In this document: in pieces, positions 1 to 8,084 of the stretch
How the letters are laid out: every line of letters begins with the position of its first letter
Numbering within the stretch: the first letter of the stretch is position 1
Notes under the pieces: model-generated
What the model was told of the DNA's origin: nothing
Database searches by the model: none
Seen by the model: only the letters and a program-made list of their open reading frames with translations
From: Gp6-AA40 sp035764385
Lineage (GTDB): Bacteria > Acidobacteriota > Vicinamibacteria > Vicinamibacterales > UBA2999
Assembly (NCBI GenBank): GCA_035764385.1
Contig: DASTZI010000286.1
Span: forward strand, 1 to 18,529
Length of the DNA stretch: 18,529 nt
Direction of reading: 5' to 3'
Translations under genes and position numbers: made by a program

Positions 1-2
1 GT

Positions 3-1148
3 AGCGAGAAGACCGAGCAGATGCAGTTCGGCACAGCCACGTTCGACGTCCACCACTACGAGGTTGTCTCCGACAACCTGGGGATGCCGGTCGAGCTCCA
101 CCTTTACGCGGACTACGTCGGAGCGCTGCTGCGGGTGACGATGCCCGGCCAGGGGATCGATTTCGTCCGCGACGACATCGCCGGCGCGATGTCACGAACC
201 AAGGTGACGTCGAATTCAGGCGACGAGGCGGTCGTCATTCCCGCAGCCGGCTTCAATCTCGGCGCGACCATTACGCATCCTGCCAATGCTGCCGGTCGCG
301 TACCCGCCGTCATTCTGATTGGAGACGCTGTTTCCGACGATCGTGACGGAACGGCGTTCAATGTGCCCGTTCTCGCCAACCTTGCCGGCGCGATTTCGCG
401 CGCGGGATTTCTGGCTATCCGCTACGACAAACGCGGCTACGGGCAGAGCGGCGGCCGTCGCGAATCGGCAACGATCACAGATCTCGCCGAGGACGTTCGC
501 GCCATCGTGAAGTGGGTCAGCGACCGCAAGGACGTCGACTCGAAGCGCATCGCCGTCATCGGTCATGCCGAAGGCGCGTGGGTGGCTATGCTGGCGGCGG
601 CGCGCGACAAACGCATTACAGCGCTCCTCTGCATCGATGCGCCGTCAACAACCGGCGCCGATCTCGCGCTCGAGCAGCAGCAGCTCGTATTGGATCGACT
701 GAAGGCCACGCCTGCGGAGCGCGCGCAGAAAATCGACCTGCAGAAGAAAGTCCAGGCGGCCGTCCTCACCGGCAAGGGATGGGAAGGCGTGCCCCCTGAG
801 TTGCGCAAGCAGGCCGACACGCCGTGGACACACAGCGTGCTCACGTTCGACCCCGCGCAAGTCATCGAAGATGTGCGACAGCCGATCCTGTTCATCCACG
901 CCGCACTCGATCGTCTGATTCCCGTCTCGCACGTCGATCGATTGGTTGACCTCGCGCGCAAGGAAAGCAAGTCGAAGTCCGTCGATGTGATCACCGTGCG
1001 CGGCGTCAATCATCTGCTGGTCCCGGCGATAACCGGCGAGCCGGAGGAATATCCTTCGCTGCCGGACTTGAACGTCAGCAAAGACATCACGACTGCCGTC
1101 ACCGACTGGCTGACCAAGACGCTGCCCGCCCCCACCTCACGACGATGA
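3..1148 (+). CDS. alpha/beta hydrolase with Ala at nucleophile position (5' partial)
   Basis: The reading frame is open to the left window edge, so the start is missing. An ATG at 21 exists but lies inside what looks like the end of a beta-rich N-terminal domain (about to base 190), so I treat the gene as truncated. The C-terminal part is an alpha/beta hydrolase of the prolyl-oligopeptidase/esterase type. It has an RYDKRGYGQS strand-loop, an elbow reading GHAEGAW (561-581), an acid candidate in HAALDRL (Asp codon 909-911) and a His candidate in GVNHLL (1011-1013). The elbow Ser of the family is replaced by Ala (GCC, 567-569), so the usual acyl-enzyme chemistry may be lost. The stop overlaps the next gene as ATGA (1145-1148), which suggests translational coupling. 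The substrate is unknown. The fold call is firm, but activity is doubtful. Confidence 0.85.
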   Translation, partial: SEKTEQMQFGTATFDVHHYEVVSDNLGMPVELHLYADYVGALLRVTMPGQGIDFVRDDIAGAMSRTKVTSNSGDEAVVIPAAGFNLGATITHPANAAGRVPAVILIGDAVSDDRDGTAFNVPVLANLAGAISRAGFLAIRYDKRGYGQSGGRRESATITDLAEDVRAIVKWVSDRKDVDSKRIAVIGHAEGAWVAMLAAARDKRITALLCIDAPSTTGADLALEQQQLVLDRLKATPAERAQKIDLQKKVQAAVLTGKGWEGVPPELRKQADTPWTHSVLTFDPAQVIEDVRQPILFIHAALDRLIPVSHVDRLVDLARKESKSKSVDVITVRGVNHLLVPAITGEPEEYPSLPDLNVSKDITTAVTDWLTKTLPAPTSRR

Positions 1149-2218
1149 ACACTCCGCGGATGGTCGCGGGCACGGTCGCTTTCCTGGTGCTCACGATGAA
1201 TGCATTCGGTCAAAGTGCGCGTCCCACCGCGAAGGGGATCACGCAGGTGCCCGGCATCCGCGTCGGTCATTTCACACTGCCCGGCGGCCTTACCGGCTGC
1301 ACGGTTGTTCTGGCTGACGGCGAGGGCGCAATCGGCGGCGTCGCGCAGCGAGGCGGAGCGCCCGGAACACGTGAAACCGATCTGCTCGATCCGACCAACT
1401 TGGTCGAACGCGTCAACGCCATCGTTCTCACGGGCGGCAGCGCGTTCGGTCTGGACGCCGGAACCGGCGTCATGAAATTTCTGGAAGAGAAGAACATCGG
1501 CTACAAGACAAGCGCCGGTGTCGTGCCGATCGTTCCAGCCGCCGTCATCTTCGATTTGCCGTTCATCGGCGCCTCGAAAGCACGGCCGACTGCTGACTGT
1601 GGATACAAAGCGGCAGCCGCGGCGACCAACGGTCCAGTCGCCGAAGGTAACGTTGGCGCCGGCGCCGGCGCCACAATCGGCAAACTCGGCGGCGGCCGCA
1701 CGGCGATGAAAGCGGGGATTGGTTCGGCGGCAATCGCGCTCCCGAATGGACTCATCGTCGGCGCGCTGGTGGCGGTCAATGCCGTGGGTGACGTCATCGA
1801 CCCATCCACCGGCGTCGTCGTCGCCGGTGCGCGTGACGCCGCCGGAAAGCTGGCGGATGCGCGCCGAGTGCTCCGCGCTGGTGGCCCGACACCCACACCG
1901 CGTCCTGGCGAAAACACGACAATCGGCGTGGTTGCGACAAACGCGAAGTTGACCAAGCCGCAGGCTGCGCGCATGGCGCTGATGGCGGACGACGGGTTGG
2001 CTCGAGCGCTCTTCCCGTCACACACGCTCGGCGACGGCGACACCGTGTTTGCGCTGGCGACCGGCGCCTGGAACGGAACCGCGGACGTCAGCACCGTCGG
2101 CGCGCTGGCCGCCGACGTCATGTCCGAAGCGATTGTGCGCGCCGCCGTGATGGCGAAGAGCTCGGGTGGCTTGCCCGCGGCCGCGGATCTCGGGACCGTT
2201 CCTGCACGGTTCAAATAG
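1145..2218 (+). CDS. P1 family (S58, DmpA/NylC-type) self-processing peptidase, secreted
   Basis: This 357-aa protein starts with a signal peptide: positive residues, a hydrophobic run at 7-20 and an AFG-Q cleavage-like site near 22-23. The body matches the P1/S58 family of N-terminal-nucleophile hydrolases, which cleave themselves and act as aminopeptidases or amidases. Visible family blocks are VPGIRVGHFT (35-44), LTGGSAFGLDA (95-105), the Gly-rich GNVGAGAGATIGK (168-180), K189, N212 and LGDGDTVFALATG (295-307). The segment ENTTIGVVATNA (256-267) resembles the autocleavage site of nylon hydrolase NylC, where Asn/Thr is cut and Thr becomes the nucleophile; here that would be N257/T258. D297 and D299 fit the acidic residues known there. 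The ATG overlaps the hydrolase stop and has no clear ribosome site. The natural substrate cannot be read from sequence; small amides or beta-peptides are possible. Confidence 0.9.
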   Translation: MNTPRMVAGTVAFLVLTMNAFGQSARPTAKGITQVPGIRVGHFTLPGGLTGCTVVLADGEGAIGGVAQRGGAPGTRETDLLDPTNLVERVNAIVLTGGSAFGLDAGTGVMKFLEEKNIGYKTSAGVVPIVPAAVIFDLPFIGASKARPTADCGYKAAAAATNGPVAEGNVGAGAGATIGKLGGGRTAMKAGIGSAAIALPNGLIVGALVAVNAVGDVIDPSTGVVVAGARDAAGKLADARRVLRAGGPTPTPRPGENTTIGVVATNAKLTKPQAARMALMADDGLARALFPSHTLGDGDTVFALATGAWNGTADVSTVGALAADVMSEAIVRAAVMAKSSGGLPAAADLGTVPARFK

Positions 2219-2220
2219 AT

Positions 2221-3618
2221 CTGAACCTCCAGCTCACACTGCTCATCGTCTATTCCGTTGCGCTCATCGCAATCGGCATGTGGATCGCGCGCTTCGTGCG
2301 CGGGAGCGCGGATTTCTTCGTTGCCGGCCGTTCGCTCAGCGCCCCGTTGTTATTCACCACTGTGCTCGCCTCGAACATCGGGGCAGGTGCAACCATTGGC
2401 GCTACCGGACGCGGCTACTTCGACGGCATCAGCGCGTGGTGGTGGAATGGATCATCTGCGATTGGATCCATCTTCCTTGCCTTTTTCATCGGTCCGCGCG
2501 TCTGGCGAGCGGCGAAGGCGCACAACCTTTTCACGACGGGCGACTTCCTGGAGCTGCGATACGGGCCGCTGGTACGTGCTTTGGTCACATCGTTGATCTG
2601 GCTCGGCACGCTCTCGATTTTTGCCGGTCAGTTGATCGCCGGCGCCGCAATCCTGAGCGTCGTCGCCGGTGTGCCGACGTGGGCGGGTACGATCATCAGC
2701 GCGTCCGTCGTGACAACGACGTTCATGGCGGGTGGGCTCCTCGGCATGGCGTGGATAAACGTGGTGCAACTCGCCGTCCTCCTGGTCGGGTTTCTCATTG
2801 CCGTTCCCACGGTGCTCGCAAACGCCGGGGGCTTCAGCGGCATCGTGGAGGCGGCGGATGTTCCGACGACGTTCCTCGACTTCCTGCATTCCGGGGGACC
2901 GCTCTCGGGATGGACGTTGCTGGTGTTTGTACCCGCGTTCGTCATCTCACCTGGGTTGATGCAGAAGGCGTATGGCGCCGTGACCGAGCGCGCGGTGCGG
3001 ATCGGAATCGGTGTCCAGGCCGCGGCACTTGCGATATTTGCATTCGCGCCGGCGCTGCTCGGCATGGCCGCACGTGCCACCCATCCCGGCCTCGGCAATC
3101 CGAACATCGTGCTGCCGACCGTCCTCGTCGAGCAGCTGCCGCCCTGGCTGGGCGCACTCGCGCTCGCCGCGGTGTTCTCGGCTGAGGTCAGCGCGTGCGA
3201 CGCGATTCTGTTCATGCTCGCGACGTCGCTCTCTCAGGATCTCTACAAACGCTTCCTTCAACCCGACGCGGACGATCGCGAGATGCTCCTCGTCGCACGG
3301 CTCGCCTCCTTGGCCGGAGGCGCCGGCGCCGTCGTACTTGCGCTGCTGCTCGAAACCGTCCAGAGCGCACTGGCTATCTTCTACGCGTTGCTCGGAGTGA
3401 GTCTGCTTGCGCCTGTTGTCGGCGGAGTCTATCTGCGGCGTGCGGGAACCGCTGAAGCACTCGGTTCGATCATCGCCGGCAATGTCACGTTGCTCGTCGT
3501 GCGTTTCGGCCCACCGCGTTTGTTCGCCTCCGTGGATCCGGTCGTCGCGGGTCTGGTGGCCTCCGCCGCAGCCTTTGCCGCGATCTATGGTGCCAGGACA
3601 AAGATTGGTCGCGGGTGA
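2221..3618 (+). CDS. sodium:solute symporter (SSS family)
   Basis: This is a polytopic membrane protein of about 465 residues with roughly 12-13 hydrophobic segments. The N-terminal SSS signature is clear: a DFFVAGRSL block, then a SNIGAGATIGATGRGY block with a Trp-rich turn after it. The first ATG in frame is at 2278, but it would cut through the first membrane helix. The codons from 2221 encode LNLQLTLLIVYSVALIAIG, a good complete helix 1. No ATG, GTG or TTG lies in frame between 2101 and 2278. I therefore place the start at the CTG at 2221, 2 nt after the peptidase stop, probably translated by coupling. The protein likely imports an organic solute with Na+; neighbours hint at a hydroxyacid, peptide or amide product, but the substrate is unknown. 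The family call is firm, the start less so. Confidence 0.87.
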   Translation: MNLQLTLLIVYSVALIAIGMWIARFVRGSADFFVAGRSLSAPLLFTTVLASNIGAGATIGATGRGYFDGISAWWWNGSSAIGSIFLAFFIGPRVWRAAKAHNLFTTGDFLELRYGPLVRALVTSLIWLGTLSIFAGQLIAGAAILSVVAGVPTWAGTIISASVVTTTFMAGGLLGMAWINVVQLAVLLVGFLIAVPTVLANAGGFSGIVEAADVPTTFLDFLHSGGPLSGWTLLVFVPAFVISPGLMQKAYGAVTERAVRIGIGVQAAALAIFAFAPALLGMAARATHPGLGNPNIVLPTVLVEQLPPWLGALALAAVFSAEVSACDAILFMLATSLSQDLYKRFLQPDADDREMLLVARLASLAGGAGAVVLALLLETVQSALAIFYALLGVSLLAPVVGGVYLRRAGTAEALGSIIAGNVTLLVVRFGPPRLFASVDPVVAGLVASAAAFAAIYGARTKIGRG

Positions 3619-3638
3619 CGCGATAGGATTTGATCTCT

Positions 3639-4721
3639 ATGAACACTCACCGCATCGCAGTGCTTGCCGGCGACGGCATCGGCAAGGAAGTCATCCCCGC
3701 AGGCATCACCGTGCTGAACGCCGCGGCCGCGCGCGACGGCTTCACGCTGGAGTTCACGTCATTCCCATGGGGCTGCGACTTCTATCTCCGCAACGGCCGC
3801 ATGATGGATGCCGACGCCGTCGATCAATTATTGAAGTTCGACGCGATCTATCTCGGTGCGATCGGCGACCCGAAAGTTCCAGACCACATTTCCGCCGGCG
3901 AACTGCTCCTGCCGTTGCGGCGCCGACTGGTGCAGTACGTCAATCTGCGGCCCGTTCGCTTGCTTCCCGGCATCAGCTCTCCCCTCGCGGGGCGCACGGC
4001 GGCGGACATCGACATTGTCTGCGTTCGCGAGAATTCAGAAGGTGAGTACTGCGGCGTCGGCGGCCGAGTACATGCCGGAACCGCCGACGAGCTGGCCGAG
4101 CAGACGGGGATCTTCACGCGCCGCGGCATCGAGCGAATCGCGCGGTACGCGTTCACACTGGCGGCGGCACGTCCACGGAAACTGCTGGCGAGCGCGACCA
4201 AGTCGAACGCGCTTCAACACTCGATGATGCTATGGGATGAAGTCGTCGAGCGGGTTTCCAAAGAGTTCCCTGACGTGAACTACCGCAAGTACTACGTCGA
4301 CGCCATCGCTGCGCGCCTCGTGACACATCCGCAGACGCTCGATACGATTCTCTGCTCGAATCTGTTCGGCGACATTCTCACCGACATCGGCTCTGCGATC
4401 TCAGGCAGCCTGGGAATCGCCCCGAGCGGAAACATCAACCCGGAGCGGACGACCCCGTCGATGTTCGAGCCGATTCATGGTTCCGCGCCGGATATCGCGG
4501 GCAAGGGGATCGCGAATCCAGTCGGTGCAATCTGGGCAGGCGCGATGATGCTCGAACACCTCGGCGAGCGTGCGGCGCACGGCCGCATCGTCGCGGCAAT
4601 CGGGCGCGTTTTTGCCGAGGGAGAGATGAGGACGCCGGATCTCGGCGGCAAGGCAACGACCGCGCAAGTCGGCGCCGCCATTGCGCAGGCGGTTACGGAG
4701 GAAACCCGACAGCCAGCTTGA
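3639..4721 (+). CDS. dmlA: D-malate/tartrate dehydrogenase-type beta-decarboxylating dehydrogenase
   Basis: The 360-aa protein belongs to the isocitrate/isopropylmalate dehydrogenase family: NAD-dependent, metal-dependent oxidative decarboxylation of 2-hydroxyacids in the cytoplasm. It has GDGIGKEV (11-18), the substrate Arg cluster at 94-107 with QYVNLRPVR, catalytic Y137 in GEYCGVGGR, K188 in ATKSNAL, metal-binding Asp residues near D221, D245 and D249, and the cofactor loop FEPIHGSAPDIAGKGIANP (276-294). Its length and the motifs VPDHIS, GIAPSGNINPERT and AIWAGAMMLEHLG fit DmlA/TtuC-type enzymes better than LeuB or Icd, so D-malate or tartrate is the likeliest substrate. An AGGA at 3625-3628 supports the ATG at 3639 over the TTG at 3630. 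It is last in the operon, 20 nt after the symporter, and its last 29 bases overlap the opposing methyltransferase. The symbol is tentative. Confidence 0.85.
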   Translation: MNTHRIAVLAGDGIGKEVIPAGITVLNAAAARDGFTLEFTSFPWGCDFYLRNGRMMDADAVDQLLKFDAIYLGAIGDPKVPDHISAGELLLPLRRRLVQYVNLRPVRLLPGISSPLAGRTAADIDIVCVRENSEGEYCGVGGRVHAGTADELAEQTGIFTRRGIERIARYAFTLAAARPRKLLASATKSNALQHSMMLWDEVVERVSKEFPDVNYRKYYVDAIAARLVTHPQTLDTILCSNLFGDILTDIGSAISGSLGIAPSGNINPERTTPSMFEPIHGSAPDIAGKGIANPVGAIWAGAMMLEHLGERAAHGRIVAAIGRVFAEGEMRTPDLGGKATTAQVGAAIAQAVTEETRQPA

Positions 4722-5535
4722 TCGCCGCGTACTCCGGGTGCACCAGGCCGTCCGCACTTCTAATGACCAGCGGCGGCTCTACCCACGTGCGGTTGTGCAT
4801 GTGTGGCGGCAGATCACGTTGCCGCGTCATCCCGAACAACGCAATCAGTGGGGGCTCACGATCCCGAAACACTACCGGCCGTCTACGAACGATCGTCAGC
4901 GCCGCAGACGCGGCGGCTTCCTCCAACCGAGCACGGTCGACCTCGGGAAAAACACACGCAAACAGACCTCCTGTTGCAAGACGTTCGGCCGCGACGCGAG
5001 CGTAATCACGGATGTCGCCCCGCATCTCGAAGCGGCACGCGGCTCGTTGCGGGTGCTCGCTCTCGATGCCGCTGCCCGGCGGAAAATACGGCGGGCTGCC
5101 GAGGACGAGATCGAACTGCTCGCCCGGCATGAACGCGTTCGATGAACGGAGATCGGCGAGGCGAATCTCGTAACGATCTTCGAGACTGTTATAGGCGGCT
5201 GACTTCCTGGCGAGGTTGACGCTTTGTTCCTGTGCTTCGATCGTCACGAACCGCGCGCCCGGCAGGCGCCAGGCGGCGATCATCGCGACCGAGCCGACGC
5301 CAGAGCCGAGATCGAGGACGCGCGCGGCCGACGGCGCCCACGTCGTTCCGTACCAGGCAGTGAGGACATCGTCGGTCGAAAACCTGTGGCCGTCTCGAAG
5401 CTGAAACAGTCTGAAGTGGCCGCTGATCGCATCCAGCGTCTCGTCAGCCGTTACCTCAGGCGGTGTGAGCGCGCCCGGCGGAACGATTCCCGGTTTTGCC
5501 CATCCCTTGAAATGAGTTTCGTTGGAGGCTGACAC
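4693..5535 (-). CDS. TrmN6-like SAM-dependent methyltransferase
   Basis: The 280-aa protein starts at a GTG (5533-5535), with an AGGG six bases upstream. It is a class I methyltransferase: the region RDGHRFSTDDVLTAW (47-61) matches the entry segment of tRNA1(Val) adenine-37 N6-methyltransferases. Motif I is VLDLGSGVGSVAM (73-85), an acidic E100 follows strand 2, and the catalytic motif is SPPY (147-150) in place of the usual NPPY. The Ser variant still fits amino-group methyltransferases. The target may be tRNA, but protein (HemK-like) or other nucleic-acid targets cannot be excluded. The upstream frame stays open well beyond the GTG, but the protein homology begins near here. The gene converges on the dehydrogenase with a 29-bp overlap, and its start region lies in the heptad-repeat tract. 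Confidence 0.8.
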   Translation of the reverse strand: MSASNETHFKGWAKPGIVPPGALTPPEVTADETLDAISGHFRLFQLRDGHRFSTDDVLTAWYGTTWAPSAARVLDLGSGVGSVAMIAAWRLPGARFVTIEAQEQSVNLARKSAAYNSLEDRYEIRLADLRSSNAFMPGEQFDLVLGSPPYFPPGSGIESEHPQRAACRFEMRGDIRDYARVAAERLATGGLFACVFPEVDRARLEEAAASAALTIVRRRPVVFRDREPPLIALFGMTRQRDLPPHMHNRTWVEPPLVIRSADGLVHPEYAAIKLAVGFPP

Positions 5536-5598
5536 CTGTTTCCCTAACACCTGACACCTGGACCACGCCTGATACGTGATACCTGATACCTGATACCT
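5531..5598 (+). repeat. GAYACCT heptanucleotide tandem repeat tract
   Basis: Seven-base units GATACCT or GACACCT occur at 5531, 5553, 5578, 5585 and 5592, with variants AACACCT at 5546 and GATACGT at 5571. Spacing is exactly 7 nt within the runs 5546-5559 and 5571-5598. The tract fills most of the gap between the divergent methyltransferase and E1 genes and runs into the methyltransferase start codon. On the minus strand each unit reads AGGTATC or AGGTGTC, which carries AGG and sometimes GTG. Confidence 0.8.
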
Positions 5599-5626
5599 CT
5601 TGTCGGACAGGCTACCATTGGAAGTG

Positions 5627-8080
5627 ATGGCGCGATCGACTTCAGTACCCGCGGTGGCTGGCGTCATCGAACGTCTCCGGGCATTCGTGCTCGAGCGATT
5701 TCCATTTGCCCTCCCCGCGGTCCAGCGCGTCACGGCAGGACGAGCTCCACAACCCCAGACACGCGAAGCGTGGATGCGCGCTCTCGAGAACGAGCTGCGG
5801 GCAGTAGACGTCAGCGATCTTCCTGAAACGACTCCGGGCGTTTCCCCGACCGCACGGTGGAAGGACGCTGTCAGAGAGCTCCTCGATGCGGTCGACGGAT
5901 TCTTTGCGCGCGAAGCCATTGCCGCATCACTGACTCGCGAAGAGAAGCTCGAGATCATGCGCGGCATGGTGCTGATGCGCGCGCTCGACAATCGTCTGAA
6001 GCTGCTGTATCTGCAGGGCGACGTGAAGTACGGCGCCGCCGGCGTGCAGGGCAAGGGATTCCGCTCGCTCGGGCAGGAAGCGATTTATGCCGCGGGGATT
6101 CGTCTTCGCCGCGGGTCTGCGTATCGCGACGACGCCGACGGTTGGCGTGGAGATGTGGTCTGTCCGCTCATCCGGGACAACGCGCTCGTGCTCGCGATGC
6201 ACAACGATCCGTGGACGATCCGAATGATCCTCAACGCGCAGATCGGCAAAGCGGGTCCGCCGATGGATGGGCGCGACATTCACGTTGCGGACTGGGGTTG
6301 GGGCATCCTGCCGCCAACGGCGCCGCTCGGCATCAATCCCGTCAACATCGCCGGCGTGGCAATGGCGTTTGCGCGTGAAGGTTCTGAGCGCGTCGCCGTT
6401 TCGCTCATCGGGGAAGGCGCCTCGTCGCTTGGCGAGTGGCACGAAGCGATCAACGCATGCGCGGTCAGAAAGCTGCCCGCCGTCTTCTGCATCCAGAACA
6501 ACCAGACCGCGCTTTCGACGCCGGTGAACGAGCAGTCCGTTGTCCGCGTCTTTGCGGATAAAGCGGCAGGCTACGGGGTGGCTGGGATTACCACTGATGG
6601 GACCGATCCGGAAGCGATTGCAGCCGCGTTCACCTGGGCCGCAGATCGCGCGCGAGCAGGGCTGGGTCCCACGTTGATTGAACTCGTATCGATGCGGATG
6701 TGCGGCCATGCGCATCACGACGACATGCTCTACCTCGGCAAGGAGCCGCCGGCATCCTGGGAGTGCGCGCCGGTTACGGACGGCGCGTACGTGAACCGCG
6801 AACAATACGAGTACTGGTCGACAAAGGATCCGATCTCCGGCTATGCGGCGAAGTTGCTTGACGAAGGAATCATGCGACCGGGCGACCTCGACGCGCTCAA
6901 GCACGAAGCGGAAGCGACGGTCGAACGCGAGGTGCGTGCGCTGATTGATGCGCCCTGGCCTGAACCAAAGAGCGCGGGCGAGCGCGTGCTCGCCGGTGAA
7001 CCTGCGCGGGTGTACGTCGAGCCGCTCGACCCGTCAACACGGCTGCAGGTCGATCTGAACCCCGAGCTGCCGCCGCTCGAGCCCGGCTTGCCGTTCGATC
7101 GAAAAGGGATGACATTCCTCGAGGCGGTCACGGCGGGCGTCGCGGATGCGCTGCGCGCCGATCCTCGGGTGTTCGTCTATGGCGAAGACGTCGGTGGCCT
7201 GTACGGTGGCGCGTTTCTGTTGCTGCGGCCGTTGCTGAAGGAGTTCGGTGACCGCATCATCAACTCGCCGATCGCAGAGAACGCGATCTTCGGCATTGCC
7301 ATCGGTGCTGCGCTCGCAGGCCAGCGTCCGATTGCGGAGGTACAGTTCAACGACTTTGCCGCGACCGGCTTCAATCAGCTGGTCAACAACGCGGCGAAGC
7401 AGCGGTACCGATGGGGCGCATCCATTCCGATGGTCGTCCGCATGCCATGGGGCGGACTTCGCCACGCCGGACCGTACCACAGCCAGAACACCGAAGCGTG
7501 GTTCTACCGCACTCCAGGACTGAAGATCGTCGTCCCTTCGACGCCGGAGGACGCGCGTGCCTTGATGGCGTCGGCCGTGGCGGATCCGGATCCCGTTCTC
7601 TACTTCGAGCACATCGCGCTCTACCGCGATCCGCGGATCAAGCAGCTGCTGCCACAGGCGGCGACGCCAATTCCCATCGGCAAGGCGGCGCTGCGCCGTT
7701 CTGGAAGCGACCTGGCGATCGTTTCCTACGGCGCGTACGTGCACGTCGCGATGCGTGTCGCCGAACGACTTGCGGCTGACGGCATTCAGGCAAGTGTGCT
7801 GGATCTCCGATCGCTAGCGCCGCTCGATAAGGACGCCGTGCTCAGGGTCGCGCGTCACTGCAGCAGGGTGCTGATCGTCCATGAAGACACGCGTACCGGG
7901 AGCATCGGCGAGAGCCTCGCAGCCATCGTTCAGGAGGAAGCGTTTGAATCGCTCGACGCCCCGGTCCGCATCGTCGGCGCACTCGACACGCCCGTGCCAT
8001 ACTCACCTCCGCTCGAGGAATACTTCCTCCCATCCGAAGAGCGGGTGGAGCGTGCCGCTCGCCTGCTGGTGACCTATTAG
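5627..8080 (+). CDS. 2-oxoacid dehydrogenase E1, fused alpha-beta subunits (branched-chain type)
   Basis: The 817-aa protein combines both halves of a heterotetrameric E1: thiamine-diphosphate-dependent decarboxylation of a 2-oxoacid and reductive acylation of lipoyl-E2. Residues 1 to about 105 form an extra N-terminal region. The alpha half follows, with the cofactor motif G262-E-G to N291-N292 about 30 residues apart, and a MRMCGHAHHDD loop. The beta half starts near residue 494 (FLEAVTAGVADAL) with GEDVGG, the cofactor Glu in SPIAENAIFG, QFNDF and a C-terminal transketolase-like domain (IVSYGAYVHVAMRVAERL). The best match is 2-oxoisovalerate (branched-chain) or broad 2-oxoacid dehydrogenase; pyruvate is possible. 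The start is uncertain: ATG 5627, GTG 5624 and TTG 5600 are all in frame, and no strong ribosome site decides. The matching E2 may be the one at the right end. Confidence 0.9.
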   Translation: MARSTSVPAVAGVIERLRAFVLERFPFALPAVQRVTAGRAPQPQTREAWMRALENELRAVDVSDLPETTPGVSPTARWKDAVRELLDAVDGFFAREAIAASLTREEKLEIMRGMVLMRALDNRLKLLYLQGDVKYGAAGVQGKGFRSLGQEAIYAAGIRLRRGSAYRDDADGWRGDVVCPLIRDNALVLAMHNDPWTIRMILNAQIGKAGPPMDGRDIHVADWGWGILPPTAPLGINPVNIAGVAMAFAREGSERVAVSLIGEGASSLGEWHEAINACAVRKLPAVFCIQNNQTALSTPVNEQSVVRVFADKAAGYGVAGITTDGTDPEAIAAAFTWAADRARAGLGPTLIELVSMRMCGHAHHDDMLYLGKEPPASWECAPVTDGAYVNREQYEYWSTKDPISGYAAKLLDEGIMRPGDLDALKHEAEATVEREVRALIDAPWPEPKSAGERVLAGEPARVYVEPLDPSTRLQVDLNPELPPLEPGLPFDRKGMTFLEAVTAGVADALRADPRVFVYGEDVGGLYGGAFLLLRPLLKEFGDRIINSPIAENAIFGIAIGAALAGQRPIAEVQFNDFAATGFNQLVNNAAKQRYRWGASIPMVVRMPWGGLRHAGPYHSQNTEAWFYRTPGLKIVVPSTPEDARALMASAVADPDPVLYFEHIALYRDPRIKQLLPQAATPIPIGKAALRRSGSDLAIVSYGAYVHVAMRVAERLAADGIQASVLDLRSLAPLDKDAVLRVARHCSRVLIVHEDTRTGSIGESLAAIVQEEAFESLDAPVRIVGALDTPVPYSPPLEEYFLPSEERVERAARLLVTY

Positions 8081-8084
8081 TGGG

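Noticed and set aside
1501..2214. 237-codon minus-strand frame opposite the P1 peptidase
   Set aside because: Its Ala/Pro/Ser/Thr-rich composition is typical of antisense frames in GC-rich DNA. The plus strand carries a full peptidase family match.
5536..6054. N-terminal extension of the methyltransferase frame
   Set aside because: It reads through the heptad repeats and the antisense of E1. Homology starts close to GTG 5535, which has a ribosome site.
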